From the NCBI GenBank assembly GCA_965229765.1, contig CBDDJT010000003.1, positions 868,001 to 932,000 of the forward strand: DNA of 64,000 bases, given 5' to 3'. Below the pieces are notes generated by a model that worked only from the letters and a program-made list of their open reading frames with translations, was not told the origin of the DNA and did no database searches. Origin of the DNA: ASV31 sp965229765 (lineage in GTDB: Bacteria; Pseudomonadota; Alphaproteobacteria; Rhodobacterales; Rhodobacteraceae). Position numbers and translations under genes: made by a program. Shown here in pieces: positions 16,145 to 24,815 of this stretch. How positions within the stretch are numbered: position 1 is the first letter of the stretch; each line of letters begins with the position of its first letter.

Positions 16145-17095
16145 ATGAGGGTTGCGGGCGGAATGCGGACGGGGCTGTTCGCGGCGGGGCTGCTGGCCCT
16201 TGCCGCGTGCGAACCCGCGCCGACCGGCGGGCGTGACCTGCCCGCGCCCCCGCCCCCGCCCGAGGTGAACGCCGAGGCCGCGCCGCTGGCGCCCGCCAGC
16301 CGCGATCTGGCGGCCTATTACCAGCGGGTGCAGAACGACCTTCTGGCGCGGGGGCTGCTGCGGCGCGACGGCGGCGGCGCGGACGCGCCGTTTTCCGAAC
16401 GCCAGCTGGTCGAGAATTTCGTGCGCATCGCGCTGTTCGAGGAGTTCTCGACGGTTGGCGGGCGGATCGTGGCACGCGAATCCGAAAGCCGGCTGCACCG
16501 CTGGGAACAGCCGGTGCGCATGACCATCGAGTTCGGCGACAGCATCCCCGCCGATCAGCGCACCCGCGACCGCAACGCCATCGTGTCCTATGCCCGGCGT
16601 CTGGGAGAGGTCAGCGGGCATCCGGTCCGATCCACGGACACGAACCCCAACTTCCACGTGCTGGTCCTGACCGAGGCCGAGCGCCGGGCCATCGGCCCGC
16701 GCCTGCTGGAGATCGTGCCGGGGCTGGGACAAAGCGCCATCGAGACGGTGCAGGACATCCCGCGCACCACCTTCTGCCTTGTCTTTGCGGTCGATCCGCA
16801 GAACGACGGCGCGTATACCCGCGCGGTGGCGATCATCCGGGGCGAGCACCCGGACCTGTTGCGCCTGTCGTGTATCCACGAAGAGATCGCGCAAGGCATG
16901 GGCCTGTCCAACGACAGCCCCGCCGCGCGGCCGACGATCTTCAACGACGACGAGGAGTTCGCGCTGCTGACGCGGCATGACGAGCTTCTGCTGCAAATCC
17001 TCTACGACGACCGTCTGCGCCCGGGCATGACGGTGAACGAGGCCCGCCCCATCGTCGAGACCATCGTCTCGGACCTCTTGGGCGGGCCGGTGTGA
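16145..17095 (+). CDS. DUF2927 lipoprotein
   Basis: A 316-residue protein with a lipoprotein signal ending LLALAAC (lipidated Cys at 22) and a Pro-rich linker. The rest is a DUF2927 domain: RIALFEEFSTVGG at the start, and SCIHEEIAQGMGLSNDS with FNDDEEFALLT in the second half. HEEIAQ resembles an HExxx metal-protease helix, so a metallopeptidase-like fold is possible but unproven. It starts seven bases after the telA stop, so it is part of the same operon and puts one partner at the outer surface of the membrane. Confidence 0.85.
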   Translation: MRVAGGMRTGLFAAGLLALAACEPAPTGGRDLPAPPPPPEVNAEAAPLAPASRDLAAYYQRVQNDLLARGLLRRDGGGADAPFSERQLVENFVRIALFEEFSTVGGRIVARESESRLHRWEQPVRMTIEFGDSIPADQRTRDRNAIVSYARRLGEVSGHPVRSTDTNPNFHVLVLTEAERRAIGPRLLEIVPGLGQSAIETVQDIPRTTFCLVFAVDPQNDGAYTRAVAIIRGEHPDLLRLSCIHEEIAQGMGLSNDSPAARPTIFNDDEEFALLTRHDELLLQILYDDRLRPGMTVNEARPIVETIVSDLLGGPV

Positions 17096-17118
17096 CCGGG
17101 TCCTTGGGAGAGACTTGA

Positions 17119-18243
17119 ATGGGCATCTTCGATTTCCTTACCGGCGAATTCATCGACGTCATCCACTGGGTCGACGACACGCGCGACACCATGGTCTGGC
17201 GGTTCGAGCGCGAGGGCCACGAGATAAAGTACGGCGCCAAGCTGACGGTGCGCGAGGGGCAGGCGGCGGTCTTTGTCCATGAGGGGCAGCTGGCGGACGT
17301 GTTCACGCCCGGTCTCTACATGCTCGAGACCAACAACATGCCGATCCTGACGACGCTTCAGCATTGGGATCACGGGTTCAAGTCGCCGTTCAAGTCGGAA
17401 ATCTATTTCGTCAACACGACCCGCTTCACCGATCTGAAATGGGGCACCAAGAACCCGATCATGCTGCGCGACCCGGAATTCGGGCCGACGCGCATCCGGG
17501 CCTTCGGCACCTATACCATCCGCGTGGGCGACCCCGCCCGCTTCCTGACAGAGATCGTGGGCACCGACGGCGAGTTCACCCGCGACGAGATCAGCTATCA
17601 GATCCGCAACATCATCGTGCAGGAGTTCAGCCGCGTGATCGCGGGGTCGAACATCCCGGTGCTGGACATGGCCGCGAACACCGCCGACCTTGGCAAGCTG
17701 ATCGTGGCAGAGGTGGCCCCGGTGCTGGAGGGCTACGGCATCGCGATGCCCGAGTTCTACATCGAGAACATCAGCCTGCCGCCCGCGGTCGAGGAGGCGC
17801 TGGACAAGCGCACCTCGATGGGGCTGGCGGGTGATCTGGGCAAGTTCACCCAGTATTCCGCCGCCGAGGCGATGACGGCGGCCGCGAAATCGGGCGCCGG
17901 CGCGGGCGCGATGGGCGCGGGCATGGGGATGGGCATGGGCATGGCGATGGCCAACCAGATGGCCCAGCCCGGCCCCTGGGGCCAGGCCCCTGCCCCGGCG
18001 CAGCCCGCGGCCGCGGCAATGCCGCCGCCGCCCCCGATCGAGCATGTGTGGCACGTGGCCGAGAACGGCCAGACGCGGGGGCCGTTTTCCAAGGCCGCCA
18101 TGGGGCGCATGGCGCAGGCCGGGGAGATCACACGCGACACCCATGTCTGGACCGCCGGGCAGGATGGCTGGATGAAGGCCGAGGACGTGCGCGAGCTGGC
18201 GCAGCTCTTCACCATCCTGCCGCCGCCCCCGCCGGGGGCCTGA
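17119..18243 (+). CDS. SPFH-domain protein with C-terminal GYF_2 domain
   Basis: A 374-residue protein. The SPFH/virion-core-like domain covers about residues 25-240, with VREGQAAVFVHEGQLADVFTPG near its start and the segment after FTRDEISYQIRNIIVQEFS. A flexible linker extremely rich in Gly, Met, Ala and Pro runs from about 255 to 305. The GYF_2 (DUF4339) domain is at about 308-365 (VWHVAENGQTRGPFSKAAMG then WTAGQDGWMKA). The same fusion is seen in B. subtilis YdjI relatives, which help recruit the phage-shock protein YdjF. It probably scaffolds a membrane complex together with the zinc-ribbon protein downstream. Confidence 0.88.
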   Translation: MGIFDFLTGEFIDVIHWVDDTRDTMVWRFEREGHEIKYGAKLTVREGQAAVFVHEGQLADVFTPGLYMLETNNMPILTTLQHWDHGFKSPFKSEIYFVNTTRFTDLKWGTKNPIMLRDPEFGPTRIRAFGTYTIRVGDPARFLTEIVGTDGEFTRDEISYQIRNIIVQEFSRVIAGSNIPVLDMAANTADLGKLIVAEVAPVLEGYGIAMPEFYIENISLPPAVEEALDKRTSMGLAGDLGKFTQYSAAEAMTAAAKSGAGAGAMGAGMGMGMGMAMANQMAQPGPWGQAPAPAQPAAAAMPPPPPIEHVWHVAENGQTRGPFSKAAMGRMAQAGEITRDTHVWTAGQDGWMKAEDVRELAQLFTILPPPPPGA

Positions 18244-18244
18244 G

Positions 18245-18745
18245 GTGTCCGCCTGCGCGGCGCATGTCGACCGGCTGATGGGGGCGATTTCCGTCGAGAC
18301 CGGGGCCGAGATCCTGCGCGGGCCGGACGGCATCTACCTTTTCGGTTCCGACCGGGACGAGGGCCTTGTGATGAGCGTCGGTCCCGGCGGGGACGAGGCG
18401 GTGATCCTGATGCAGGCGGTGCTGGGCGATCTGCCCGCGGGCAAGGAGGCGGGCACGCTGCGCGGGCTGTTGCAGGCCAACGCGGCGCTCGACGCCATGG
18501 GCTGGCCCGTCTTCGCGCTGAACGGGGCGACGGGCACGGTGCTGTGCACGAAAAGCCTGCGGCGGCAGGACGACAGCGGGGTAGAGCGTGACCCGGCATG
18601 GATGCTGGCGGCGATGACGGTGTTCCTGAACGCCGCCGCGCGGGCGCGCGCGCTGCTGGAGGACGGCGCGGTGCGCCTGCCCGCCGATCCGGGCGCCGAG
18701 CCGGGAGATGGCGGCAACGGGGACGAAATCCTGATCCGGCTTTAG
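18245..18745 (+). CDS. CesT/Tir-chaperone-like small protein
   Basis: A 166-residue acidic protein starting at a GTG one base after the SPFH stop. The pattern GLLQANAALDAMGWPVFALN, then GTVLCTKSL, then a C-terminal helix AAMTVFLNAAARARALLEDG matches the alpha-beta-beta-beta-alpha fold of type III secretion chaperones (CesT family). No secretion system is visible in the window, so it may serve the next gene product or another partner in the operon. The homology is judged by eye from the pattern, not from close identity. Confidence 0.6.
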   Translation: MSACAAHVDRLMGAISVETGAEILRGPDGIYLFGSDRDEGLVMSVGPGGDEAVILMQAVLGDLPAGKEAGTLRGLLQANAALDAMGWPVFALNGATGTVLCTKSLRRQDDSGVERDPAWMLAAMTVFLNAAARARALLEDGAVRLPADPGAEPGDGGNGDEILIRL

Positions 18746-18754
18746 GAGGCACAG

Positions 18755-19360
18755 ATGAGCGGCATCGGTCCAACCATGGGCGGCGTGGCGGCGGCAGCCG
18801 CGGGCGAGGCGCTGAACCGGTCCGACACGCCGACGATGGCGGAGGATTTGCGCAGCGTGGCCACCGTGACGACCGCCGCGCTGCCGCTGGCCGAGAAATT
18901 CGTGCCGCCCTCTGTCGCGCCCAAGCTTGGCCTGCCGGGCAAGGCGTTTTCCTTCGCTGGAATGATGGAAGGGCTTTACGGCGCGTTCAAGGGCGGGTCG
19001 GGCATGGCATCCTCGTTCGACAAGACCGGGCCCGAAGCCTCGAACCGGGCCCATTCGCAGGCGTGGGACAAGGCCATCAGCGAGGGCAAGAGCCTGGAAG
19101 AGGCCGCCGCCGCCGGCAGCGCCGCGCGCACGCGGGTCATGGACGATGGATGGGCCGGTCTGCGCAGCCACGGGGCCGACACGGTCGGCGGGCTCTGGAA
19201 GGCCGGGACGAATGCGGCGGACCTTGCCTCGCCCGTGCCGATTGGCACCGGGGCCGACATCTACGCCAAGGTGACGATCGCGGGAATGGTGGGGCTTGCG
19301 GCACGCCCCGAGGCGGAACAGCAGGCGTTCTTCCTCAAGGCGTTCGATCCGTTCGACTAG
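18755..19360 (+). CDS. Hypothetical protein, possible client of the CesT-like protein
   Basis: A 201-residue protein of no recognised family. It is Ala/Gly-rich with an amphipathic N-terminus (MSGIGPTMGGVAAAAAGEAL). It has a moderately hydrophobic region at about 60-85 and a second hydrophobic stretch near the C-terminus (YAKVTIAGMVGLAARPE). No signal peptide or catalytic motif is apparent. It starts nine bases after the CesT-like gene, an arrangement typical of chaperone-effector pairs. That parallel is an inference from position and from the fold of its neighbour. Confidence 0.55.
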   Translation: MSGIGPTMGGVAAAAAGEALNRSDTPTMAEDLRSVATVTTAALPLAEKFVPPSVAPKLGLPGKAFSFAGMMEGLYGAFKGGSGMASSFDKTGPEASNRAHSQAWDKAISEGKSLEEAAAAGSAARTRVMDDGWAGLRSHGADTVGGLWKAGTNAADLASPVPIGTGADIYAKVTIAGMVGLAARPEAEQQAFFLKAFDPFD

Positions 19361-19486
19361 GCGCGGGCGCCCGGCGCGCTGACGAAGCGGCTTGCGGGCG
19401 GGGGGCGGTTTGCGGTCTAGTCCGGGCAGGGGCGCGGAGGCCCCGAAACCGGACAGGAAGGGACCCGGCGCCCGCCGGGGGTTGCG

Positions 19487-20599
19487 ATGACAGACACCGA
19501 CACCGCCCCTGCCCCGCAGGACGAACACCGCTTTCCCTGCAATTCCTGCGGGTCCGACCTGCGGTTTGCGCCCGGAGGCGGGATGCTTGTCTGCGATCAT
19601 TGCGGCGCAACCCAGCCGATCGAAGGCGACGGTCATCGCACGCAGCCGATCCGCGAGCTGGATTTCAGGGCCGGGCTGGAGGCGGCGCTGCCCGATGCCG
19701 AGATCGAGGAAACACGCGTCCTGAACTGTCCCAACTGCGGCGCGCAGGTGGAATTCGACGAAAAGACCCACGCCAAGGAGTGTCCGTTCTGCGCGACGCC
19801 CGTGGTCACCGACACCGGCACGCACCGGCACATAAAGCCGCGCGGGCTGCTGCCGTTCCGGCTTGAAGAGCGGGCGGCGCACGAGGCGATGAACGCATGG
19901 CTGGGCAAGCTGTGGTTCGCGCCCAACGGGTTGCAGGAGTACGCCCGCAAGGGCCGCCGGATGTCGGGCATCTATGTGCCCTACTGGACCTTCGATGCCG
20001 ACACGAAGTCCAGCTATCGGGGCGAGCGGGGAACGGTCTATTACGTCACCAAGACTGTGACGCGGAACGGCAAGCGCGAGCAGGTGCGCGAGCAGCGCAT
20101 CCGCTGGAGCCCCAAGTCGGGCCGCGTGGCGCGGTTCTTCGACGACGTTCTGGTGCTGGCCTCGCGCTCGCTGCCGAAGACATACACCGACAACCTGGAG
20201 CCCTGGGACCTGGCGGGGCTGGAGCCCTACCGGCCCGAGTACCTGGCGGGCTTTCGGGCCGAGGGCTACACGGTCGAACTGGACGAGGGCTTTCACGAGG
20301 CGCGCGCCCACATGGACCGGGTGATCGAGCGCGACGTGAAGTTCGACATCGGTGGCGACCGGCAGCGCATCCACGACATCGACACCGCGATCAGCGACGT
20401 GACGTTCAAGCACATCCTGCTGCCGGTGTGGCTGGCGGCCTACAAGTACCGGGGCAAGACCTATCGCTTTGTCGTCAACGGCGTCAGCGGGCGGGTGCAG
20501 GGCGAACGCCCGTGGTCGGCGTGGAAGATCGCCTTTGCCGTGATCGCGGGCCTGATCGTGGCCGGGGTCGTGGGCTACATCGCGGCGCAGAACCAATGA
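19487..20599 (+). CDS. TFIIB-type zinc-ribbon membrane protein (YdjG-like)
   Basis: A 370-residue protein. Two zinc ribbons sit at the N-terminus: CNSCGSDL with CDHCGATQ (about 17-43), and CPNCGAQVEF with CPFCATP (about 82-107). A long mixed domain follows with YVPYWTFDADT and a LEPYRPEYLAGF segment. A single C-terminal membrane helix (IAFAVIAGLIVAGVVGYIAA) ends the protein, so it is tail-anchored with its zinc domain in the cytoplasm. Zinc-ribbon plus SPFH neighbours occur in the B. subtilis ydjGHI envelope-stress set. The gene is 126 bases from the previous one but on the same strand. Older annotations sometimes call such genes helicases, which is not supported here. Confidence 0.82.
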   Translation: MTDTDTAPAPQDEHRFPCNSCGSDLRFAPGGGMLVCDHCGATQPIEGDGHRTQPIRELDFRAGLEAALPDAEIEETRVLNCPNCGAQVEFDEKTHAKECPFCATPVVTDTGTHRHIKPRGLLPFRLEERAAHEAMNAWLGKLWFAPNGLQEYARKGRRMSGIYVPYWTFDADTKSSYRGERGTVYYVTKTVTRNGKREQVREQRIRWSPKSGRVARFFDDVLVLASRSLPKTYTDNLEPWDLAGLEPYRPEYLAGFRAEGYTVELDEGFHEARAHMDRVIERDVKFDIGGDRQRIHDIDTAISDVTFKHILLPVWLAAYKYRGKTYRFVVNGVSGRVQGERPWSAWKIAFAVIAGLIVAGVVGYIAAQNQ

Positions 20600-21267
20600 G
20601 CGACTATGACACGCTGCTGGGCCTTCTGAAGACGCGCCATTCCTGCCGTGCCTTTCGCCCCGACCCGGTGCCGCGCGACCGCATCAAGGCGGTGCTGACT
20701 GCCGCCCAGCGCGTGCCAAGCTGGTGCAACGCCCAGCCGTGGCAGGTGATCGTCACCAGCGGGGACGAGACAGAGCGTCTGCGCACGGGCCTTCTGGCCG
20801 AGGTGGACAGCGCGCCCGAGACGCCCGATTTCCCCTTCCCCGAGGCCTATGTGGGCGTCTACCGCGAACGCCGGTCGGACTGCGGCTGGCAGCTTTACGG
20901 CGCGGTGGGCGTGGACCGGGGCGACCGGGCGGGCGCGACGGCGCAGATGCGGCGCAACTTCGCCTTCTTCGGCGCGCCGCACGCGGCGATCGTGACCAGC
21001 CCGGCGTCGCTGGGCGTCTACGGGGCGGTGGATTGCGGCGGCTATGTCGCTGCGTTCACGCTGGCCGCGCAGGCGCTGGGGATCGCCACGATCCCGCAGG
21101 CCGCGATCGCGCCCTATGCGCCGTTCCTGCGTCGCCATTTCGGCTTGCCTGAGGACCGGCTGGTGGTCTGCGCGATCTCTTTCGGGTTCGCAGACGCCGA
21201 TCACCCGGCGAACGCGTTCCGCACGGAACGCGCCACGCTGGAAGCTGCGGTGGAGTGGCGGGAATGA
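20596..21267 (+). CDS. Nitroreductase-family protein
   Basis: A 223-residue flavoenzyme of the NfsA/FRP fold. RHSCRAFRPDPVPRD near the start (FMN-binding SCR), NAQPWQVIV, and the late GIATIPQAAIAPYA segment are diagnostic. Such enzymes use NAD(P)H to reduce nitro, quinone or other electron-poor substrates. The start overlaps the zinc-ribbon stop by four bases. The alpha/beta hydrolase and panE-like genes follow with the same kind of overlap, so the four genes are translationally linked. Confidence 0.9.
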   Translation: MSDYDTLLGLLKTRHSCRAFRPDPVPRDRIKAVLTAAQRVPSWCNAQPWQVIVTSGDETERLRTGLLAEVDSAPETPDFPFPEAYVGVYRERRSDCGWQLYGAVGVDRGDRAGATAQMRRNFAFFGAPHAAIVTSPASLGVYGAVDCGGYVAAFTLAAQALGIATIPQAAIAPYAPFLRRHFGLPEDRLVVCAISFGFADADHPANAFRTERATLEAAVEWRE

Positions 21268-22076
21268 CCGGCGCGGCGCCAGAGGTGATCGCGGCGGGCG
21301 AGGCAGGCCCGGCGGCCCTGCTGATCCATTCCAGCGCGTCGAGCGGGCGGCAATGGAAGCACCTGTCGGCGGCGCTGGAGGGCACCCACCGGGTGCGGGC
21401 GGTCAACATGTTCGGCTATGGCGGGTCGCCGGCCTGGGACGGGGCGCGGCGGCAGACGCTGGCCGACCAGTCGGCACTGGCGCGCGCGGCGCTGCCCGAG
21501 GGCGACGTGCCGGTGGCGGTGGTGGGCCATTCCTTTGGAGGGGCGGTGGCGATGCGGGTGGCCGCCGATCTGGGCGCGCGGGCGGCGCGGCTGGTGCTGA
21601 TCGAGCCGAACCCCTTCTACCTGCTGGCGCTGGCCGGGCATTCCGAGGCCCATGCCGAGGCGATGGCACTGGGCGCGGTGATCCGGCAGGCGGGGCGGGA
21701 TGGCAGCTGGCTGCACGCCGCGCATGTCTTTGCCGACTACTGGAACGGGCCGGGCAGCTGGGACGCGATGCCCGAGCCGCGGCGCGCGGGCTTTGCCGAA
21801 GTGCTGAAGCCCAACCTGCACGAATGGGACGCGGTGGAGTTCGAGACGACGCCGCTTTCGGACTGGGCGGCGCGGCTGCCCGCCGCCACCACGCTGATCT
21901 GGGCGGCGGACACGGTGCGGCCCATCGCGGAAATCTGCGGCCTGTTGCAGGCGGCGAACCCCGGCTGGGACTGCCACGAACTGCCCGGCGGCGGGCACAT
22001 GGCGCCGGTGACGGCACCCGGCACGGTGACGCCGCTGGTGCTGCGGGCCTTGCAGGACATGGGAGAGAGCGCATGA
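21264..22076 (+). CDS. Alpha/beta hydrolase
   Basis: A 270-residue serine hydrolase. The nucleophile elbow is GHSFGG (in VAVVGHSFGGAVAMR), and an HSSASSGRQWKH oxyanion-hole stretch lies at the N-terminus. The catalytic His fits GGGHMAPVT near the end, and the acid may be the Asp in IWAADTV. The substrate is unknown. The ATG at 21264 overlaps the nitroreductase stop and is preferred to the ATG three codons upstream. Confidence 0.85.
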   Translation: MTGAAPEVIAAGEAGPAALLIHSSASSGRQWKHLSAALEGTHRVRAVNMFGYGGSPAWDGARRQTLADQSALARAALPEGDVPVAVVGHSFGGAVAMRVAADLGARAARLVLIEPNPFYLLALAGHSEAHAEAMALGAVIRQAGRDGSWLHAAHVFADYWNGPGSWDAMPEPRRAGFAEVLKPNLHEWDAVEFETTPLSDWAARLPAATTLIWAADTVRPIAEICGLLQAANPGWDCHELPGGGHMAPVTAPGTVTPLVLRALQDMGESA

Positions 22077-22993
22077 AGATCGCGACACTGGCCACCGGCG
22101 GCATCGGCGGCTACCTGGCGGTGCGGCTGGCGCAGGCGGGGCACGAGGTGGCCACCATCGCGCGGGGCGCGCATCTGGCGGCGATCCGGCAGGACGGGCT
22201 GAAACTGGTGTCGGGTGACGGGTTGACCGTCGTGCGCCCCTGGATCGCGACTGACGATACCGCAGAGGTCGGGCCCGTGGACGCGGTGTTTCTGGGGGTG
22301 AAGGGCTGGTCGCTCGACGCGGCGATGGAGGCCTGCCGCCCGATGCTGGGCCCCGACACGGTGGTGGTGCCCTTCCTGAACGGGGTCGAGGCCGCGGACC
22401 GTCTGGCCGAAACCCTTGGCGCGGCACATGCGGCCAACGGCATAGCGCAGATCTCGACCAAGATTTCCGCGCCCGGCGTCATCACCCAGACCGGCAGCTT
22501 CAACAGTTTCGTCTTTGCCGAGCGGGACAGCCGCCCCTCGCCCCGGATCGACGCGCTGCGCAAGGCGCTGGAGGACGCGGGCGTGCCGGCGCCGGCCACC
22601 GACGATGTCGAGGCCGCGGTCTGGCAGAAGTTCGTGCTGTTCTCGGCCATGTCGGGGGTGACGGCGGCGGCGCGCTGCCGCGTCGAGGACATCCGCGCCA
22701 CGCCCGTGCTGCAGGAGACGTTCCGCGCCGCGGCAGAGGAAACCGCGACACTGGGCCGGGCGCGGGGCGTCGCACTGTCCGATGCGGTGGTGGAGCGGGT
22801 GATGTCCGTGCTGGCGGGCCTGCCGGGCGAGATGCGCGCCTCGACCGCCATCGACCTTGAGCGCGGCAACCGGCTGGAAACGCCGTGGATCAAGGGCGCG
22901 GTGGTGCGCCTGTCCGAGACCGCGGGCCTGCCCTGCCCGGTGAACCGGACGCTCCTTGCCGTTCTGACGCCGCATCTGGCGGGGCGCGGCTGA
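22073..22993 (+). CDS. 2-dehydropantoate 2-reductase family protein
   Basis: A 306-residue NADPH-dependent reductase of the PanE/ApbA family. The nucleotide-binding GGIGGYLAVRLAQAG (GxGxxG-type) is at the N-terminus. The catalytic Lys fits VWQKFVLFSAMSGV, the Asn-Gly of FLNGVEA is present, and the C-terminal helix ERGNRLETPWIKGAVV carries the family Glu/Lys pattern. The true PanE makes pantoate for CoA, but many paralogs act on other 2-keto acids. It is coupled to the preceding hydrolase by an ATGA overlap. Confidence 0.87.
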   Translation: MKIATLATGGIGGYLAVRLAQAGHEVATIARGAHLAAIRQDGLKLVSGDGLTVVRPWIATDDTAEVGPVDAVFLGVKGWSLDAAMEACRPMLGPDTVVVPFLNGVEAADRLAETLGAAHAANGIAQISTKISAPGVITQTGSFNSFVFAERDSRPSPRIDALRKALEDAGVPAPATDDVEAAVWQKFVLFSAMSGVTAAARCRVEDIRATPVLQETFRAAAEETATLGRARGVALSDAVVERVMSVLAGLPGEMRASTAIDLERGNRLETPWIKGAVVRLSETAGLPCPVNRTLLAVLTPHLAGRG

Positions 22994-23010
22994 CGCCCCG
23001 CCGGGGGCTG

Positions 23011-23430
23011 TCAGGCCTTTTTCGCGATCTTCACCTTGCGGGCGCTGGGCGTTTCCGGCCGGGTCTTTGGCACGGTGATCGTCAGCACGCCGTCCTTCAG
23101 GTCGGCGGCCACCCTGGCCTCGTCCGCGTCGGGCGGCAGGCGGAAGCTGCGCGAGAACGCGCCGTACTGGCGTTCCGAGAAGTACCAGGTTTCGCCCTTG
23201 TCCTCTTTCTCGATCTTCTTTTCGCCCTTCACCGTGACCACGCCGGCATCGACGCCGATGTCGATGTCGCCCTCGGCCACGCCGGGCAGTTCCATGCTTA
23301 TGGTGTAGGCGCTGGCGTCCGACGAGGCCTCGGACGCGGGGGCCAGCCAGTCTGCCAGCTTTTGGCCCATGCTGCGAAGGGGATCGTAAAGCGACGGCCA
23401 GAGCCCGGCCTTGTGCGAAGATTCAACCAT
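23011..23430 (-). CDS. Small heat-shock protein (Hsp20)
   Basis: A 139-residue holdase chaperone. The alpha-crystallin domain spans about residues 40-130, with YTISMELPGVAEGDIDIGVD at its start, the VTVKGEKK strand and the AxxxDGVLTITVPK motif (AADLKDGVLTITVPK). SERQYGAFSRSFRLP is the usual dimer strand. The ATG at 23430 is preceded by GAGAGGAAAG. It is a monocistronic gene convergent with the panE-like gene. No heat-shock promoter element is obvious to me upstream. Confidence 0.93.
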   Translation of the reverse strand: MVESSHKAGLWPSLYDPLRSMGQKLADWLAPASEASSDASAYTISMELPGVAEGDIDIGVDAGVVTVKGEKKIEKEDKGETWYFSERQYGAFSRSFRLPPDADEARVAADLKDGVLTITVPKTRPETPSARKVKIAKKA

Positions 23431-23580
23431 CTTTCCTCTCCTTGAACAGGTCGAACATCCAAGAGCCCCAGACTGGAACCGGGCTTGCATCGGCGCGTTG
23501 ACCTGCGTCAAATGCACGGGCGCGATGGACATGTTTGCGCTAACTGTCTAGGGACGGCGCAACCAACGAAAGGCAAGGCG

Positions 23581-24504
23581 ATGATCCTTTGTGCGGGAGA
23601 GGCCCTGATCGACATGCTGCCGCGCGATACCGTGGCGGGTGAGGCGGCATTCGCGCCCTACGCGGGCGGCGCGGTGTTCAACACGGCCATCGCGCTTGGC
23701 CGGCTGGGGGCGCCCGCGGGCTTTTTCAGCGGGCTGTCGCACGACCTGTTCGGGCAGATGCTGACCGGGGCGCTGGCCGCGTCGAAAGTTGACGCTGGGC
23801 TGGCGGCATTGTCGGACCGGCCCACGACGCTGGCCTTCGTGACGCTGTCGGACGGGCAGGCGCAGTATGCGTTCTACGACGAGAACACGGCCGGCCGGAT
23901 GCTGGCCGAGACCGACCTGCCGGACCTGCCCGACGATGTCGCGGCCGTGTTCTTCGGGGGCATCAGCCTGGTGGCCGAGCCCTGCGGCAGCGCCTACGAG
24001 GCGCTGATGGCGCGCGCCGCCGCCGCGGGCAAGGTCACGATGATCGACCCCAACATCCGGCCCGGGTTCATCACCGACGAGGCCGCCTATCGCGCGCGGA
24101 TCGACCGGATGCTGGCGATGGCCGACATCGTGAAGATCTCGGACGAGGACCTTCACTGGCTGCGGGGAACGGGCGACGGGGCCGAGATGGCGCGCGCGCT
24201 TCTGGCCGAGGGGCCGCGGCTTGTCTGCCTGACCGAGGGCGCGAAGGGCGCGCGCGGGTTCACGCGTGGCGCAGAGGCCGGGGTGACGCCGCCGCAGGTC
24301 GAGGTGGCCGACACCGTGGGCGCGGGCGACACGTTCAACGCGGGCGTGATGGCGGCGCTTTCGGCGGGCGGACGGCTGACGCGCGCAGGGCTTGATGCGC
24401 TGGACGGGGCGACGCTGACAGAGGCGCTGTCGCTGGGCGCTCGGGCAGCGGCGGTGACGGTCAGCCGCGCGGGCGCCAACCCGCCCTGGGCGGACGAGCT
24501 ATAG
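23581..24504 (+). CDS. PfkB-family carbohydrate kinase (fructokinase-like)
   Basis: A 307-residue ribokinase-fold kinase. It starts MILCAGEALIDMLP, has the substrate loop YAGGAVFNTAIALGRLG and ends with the catalytic signature DTVGAGDTFNAGV, where the Asp of GAGD is the base. It phosphorylates a sugar with ATP, and fructose is the usual substrate for sequences with an early GEALID. The start follows a GAAAGGCAAGGCG region; upstream reading frame is not conserved in type. It is a single gene ending just before tRNA-Gly. Confidence 0.9.
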   Translation: MILCAGEALIDMLPRDTVAGEAAFAPYAGGAVFNTAIALGRLGAPAGFFSGLSHDLFGQMLTGALAASKVDAGLAALSDRPTTLAFVTLSDGQAQYAFYDENTAGRMLAETDLPDLPDDVAAVFFGGISLVAEPCGSAYEALMARAAAAGKVTMIDPNIRPGFITDEAAYRARIDRMLAMADIVKISDEDLHWLRGTGDGAEMARALLAEGPRLVCLTEGAKGARGFTRGAEAGVTPPQVEVADTVGAGDTFNAGVMAALSAGGRLTRAGLDALDGATLTEALSLGARAAAVTVSRAGANPPWADEL

Positions 24505-24547
24505 GGCTGTGCCGGGCGATCGAACGAAGCGTCTCGGACGAAATTGC

Positions 24548-24621
24548 TGGAGCGGGCGACGGGAATCGAACCCGTATCTCTTGCTTGGAAGGCAAGGGTC
24601 TTACCATTACACAACGCCCGC
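24548..24621 (-). tRNA. tRNA-Gly (anticodon TCC)
   Basis: The minus strand folds as a cloverleaf. The acceptor is GCGGGCG with CGCCCGC, the anticodon loop is CTTCCAA (TCC) in a TTGC/GCAA-type stem, and the T-arm contains GGTTCGATTCC. CCA is encoded at the end. The region downstream of it begins the accessory island, and such tRNA genes are frequent integration sites. Confidence 0.96.
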
Positions 24622-24815
24622 TTAGGGATTCATCTGCTAGTTCATGCGCCTCTTGACGTCAAGGAGTCTGAACCGCGCCGGGTTTGCCGGAGGCTGATTG
24701 ATCTTGGCTGCGCGGCCATGTCTGATTGACCTGCTCCCCTGAAACGTCCCCTCTCTTGGGTTAGCCTGTTCTCCAGACATGGGGACAGACGGCGAAGAGC
24801 TAGACCCAGCGGCGG
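24622..24815. other. Gene-free stretch after tRNA-Gly
   Basis: About 190 bases that link the tRNA to the transposase fragment. The reading frames here give no recognisable protein. No second copy of the tRNA 3' end, which would mark an attachment site, is seen in this stretch. Confidence 0.6.

Noticed and set aside
18209..20596. A 795-codon open frame on the minus strand opposite the CesT-like to zinc-ribbon genes.
   Set aside because: The plus-strand genes have clear zinc-ribbon and fold motifs, and the long minus frame is His/Arg/Pro-rich, as shadow frames in high-GC DNA are.
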